Made by a program: the position numbers and the translations under genes. From Methanomicrobiales archaeon (GTDB lineage: Archaea > Halobacteriota > Methanomicrobia > Methanomicrobiales > JACTUA01), in assembly GCA_028678555.1 (NCBI GenBank), contig JAJRDF010000014.1, forward strand, positions 1-12,996: DNA of 12,996 bases, given 5' to 3'. How positions within the stretch are numbered: position 1 is the stretch's first letter; each line of letters opens with the position of its first letter. The notes below the pieces were generated by a model. It saw only the letters and a list, made by a program, of their open reading frames with translations, was not told the origin of the DNA and did no database searches. Shown one piece after another: positions 12,682-12,996 of this stretch.

Positions 12682-12996
12682 TCAGTCCAGCGTGTGCACG
12701 ACGAGGCCGCTGTACAGCTTGGGCTCGAACCATGTGGACTTGGGGGGCATGACGCCGCCGGCATCGGCAACGGCCATGACAGTCCCGATGGAAGCCGGCT
12801 GCATGGCGAAGGCGGCGGCGAACCGCCCGCTGTCCACCATCTCTTCCAGGGCGGAGAGGGGCAGGGTCCCGCGGATGTACTGCAGGCGGGGATCGCCCCG
12901 GGGATCGGCGATGGAGAGCAGGGGTCCCAGGATCTCTTCCTGGAGCGTGGTCACGTCCAGGGGCGGCGGCGCACCGGGAGGGGAAGCGGGCACCTG
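12682..12996 (-). CDS. DUF1015 family protein, C-terminal part (5' end outside window)
   Basis: Only the last 104 residues are visible; the frame is open to the window edge. The C-terminus AFAMQPASIGTVMAVADAGG followed by VMPPKSTWFEPKLYSGLVVH is the hallmark ending of DUF1015 proteins (the MPPKST...F.PK..SGLV signature). YIRGTLPLSALEEMVDSGRF upstream also fits the family. DUF1015 proteins are usually about 400 residues and have no firmly established biochemical role that I know of. The stop lies 43 nt before hisG on the same strand, but hisG appears to have its own promoter, so an operon is uncertain. Confidence 0.88.
   Translation of the reverse strand, partial: QVPASPPGAPPPLDVTTLQEEILGPLLSIADPRGDPRLQYIRGTLPLSALEEMVDSGRFAAAFAMQPASIGTVMAVADAGGVMPPKSTWFEPKLYSGLVVHTLD

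Noticed and set aside
12639..12770. Longer hisG start at 12770
   Set aside because: It would overlap the DUF1015 gene and cross the promoter box; the extra residues are unlike HisG.

Overview
The window (about two thirds G+C) looks like the chromosome of a methanogenic euryarchaeon, most likely order Methanomicrobiales. The pointers are an archaeal family D DNA polymerase large subunit with a Pol-II-type mini-intein, a class II tRNA-Leu without encoded CCA, short TTTATC/TTAATC promoter boxes at a fixed distance from start codons, a membrane protein family I associate with methanogens, and archaeal pilin-type signal sequences. The order is my inference; no 16S or mcr gene is present.

Layout. 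Positions 1-1837 (+) hold two HEAT-repeat genes: the first is membrane-anchored and open at the window edge, the second small and soluble. At 1899-5771 (+) lies polC, encoding DP2 of DNA polymerase D, split by a 166-residue mini-intein placed directly in the catalytic NCDGD motif. A small two-helix membrane protein follows (5855-6055). Positions 6056-6418 are non-coding and hold two copies of a 24-nt G-rich repeat and several hairpins, then tRNA-Leu(CAA) at 6419-6503. A cysteine-containing membrane protein (6622-7155, +) closes the plus-strand half and faces the next operon convergently.

The minus-strand half (11439 down to 7288) is a tightly overlapping six-gene operon: a lipoprotein followed by five proteins that each have a short hydrophilic leader, one hydrophobic helix and an extracellular-type domain, as in archaeal type IV pilins and pseudopilins. 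All five junctions overlap. One gene has no canonical start in the right place and probably starts at a CTG that forms a CTGA overlap with the upstream stop. The helices resemble sets of haloarchaeal DUF families (DUF7287, 7288, 7261, 7266, 7289) that I recall near Tad-like secretion ATPases, but no ATPase or TadC-like gene is in the window. An AT-rich promoter region (11440-11547) and a GC-rich spacer with a perfect inverted repeat separate it from hisG (11766-12638, -) and the end of a DUF1015 gene (12682 to the edge, -).

Working together: the pilin operon should build or decorate a cell-surface fibre or secretion pseudopilus. PolC, hisG and the tRNA are housekeeping genes. The HEAT genes may be protein-interaction scaffolds.
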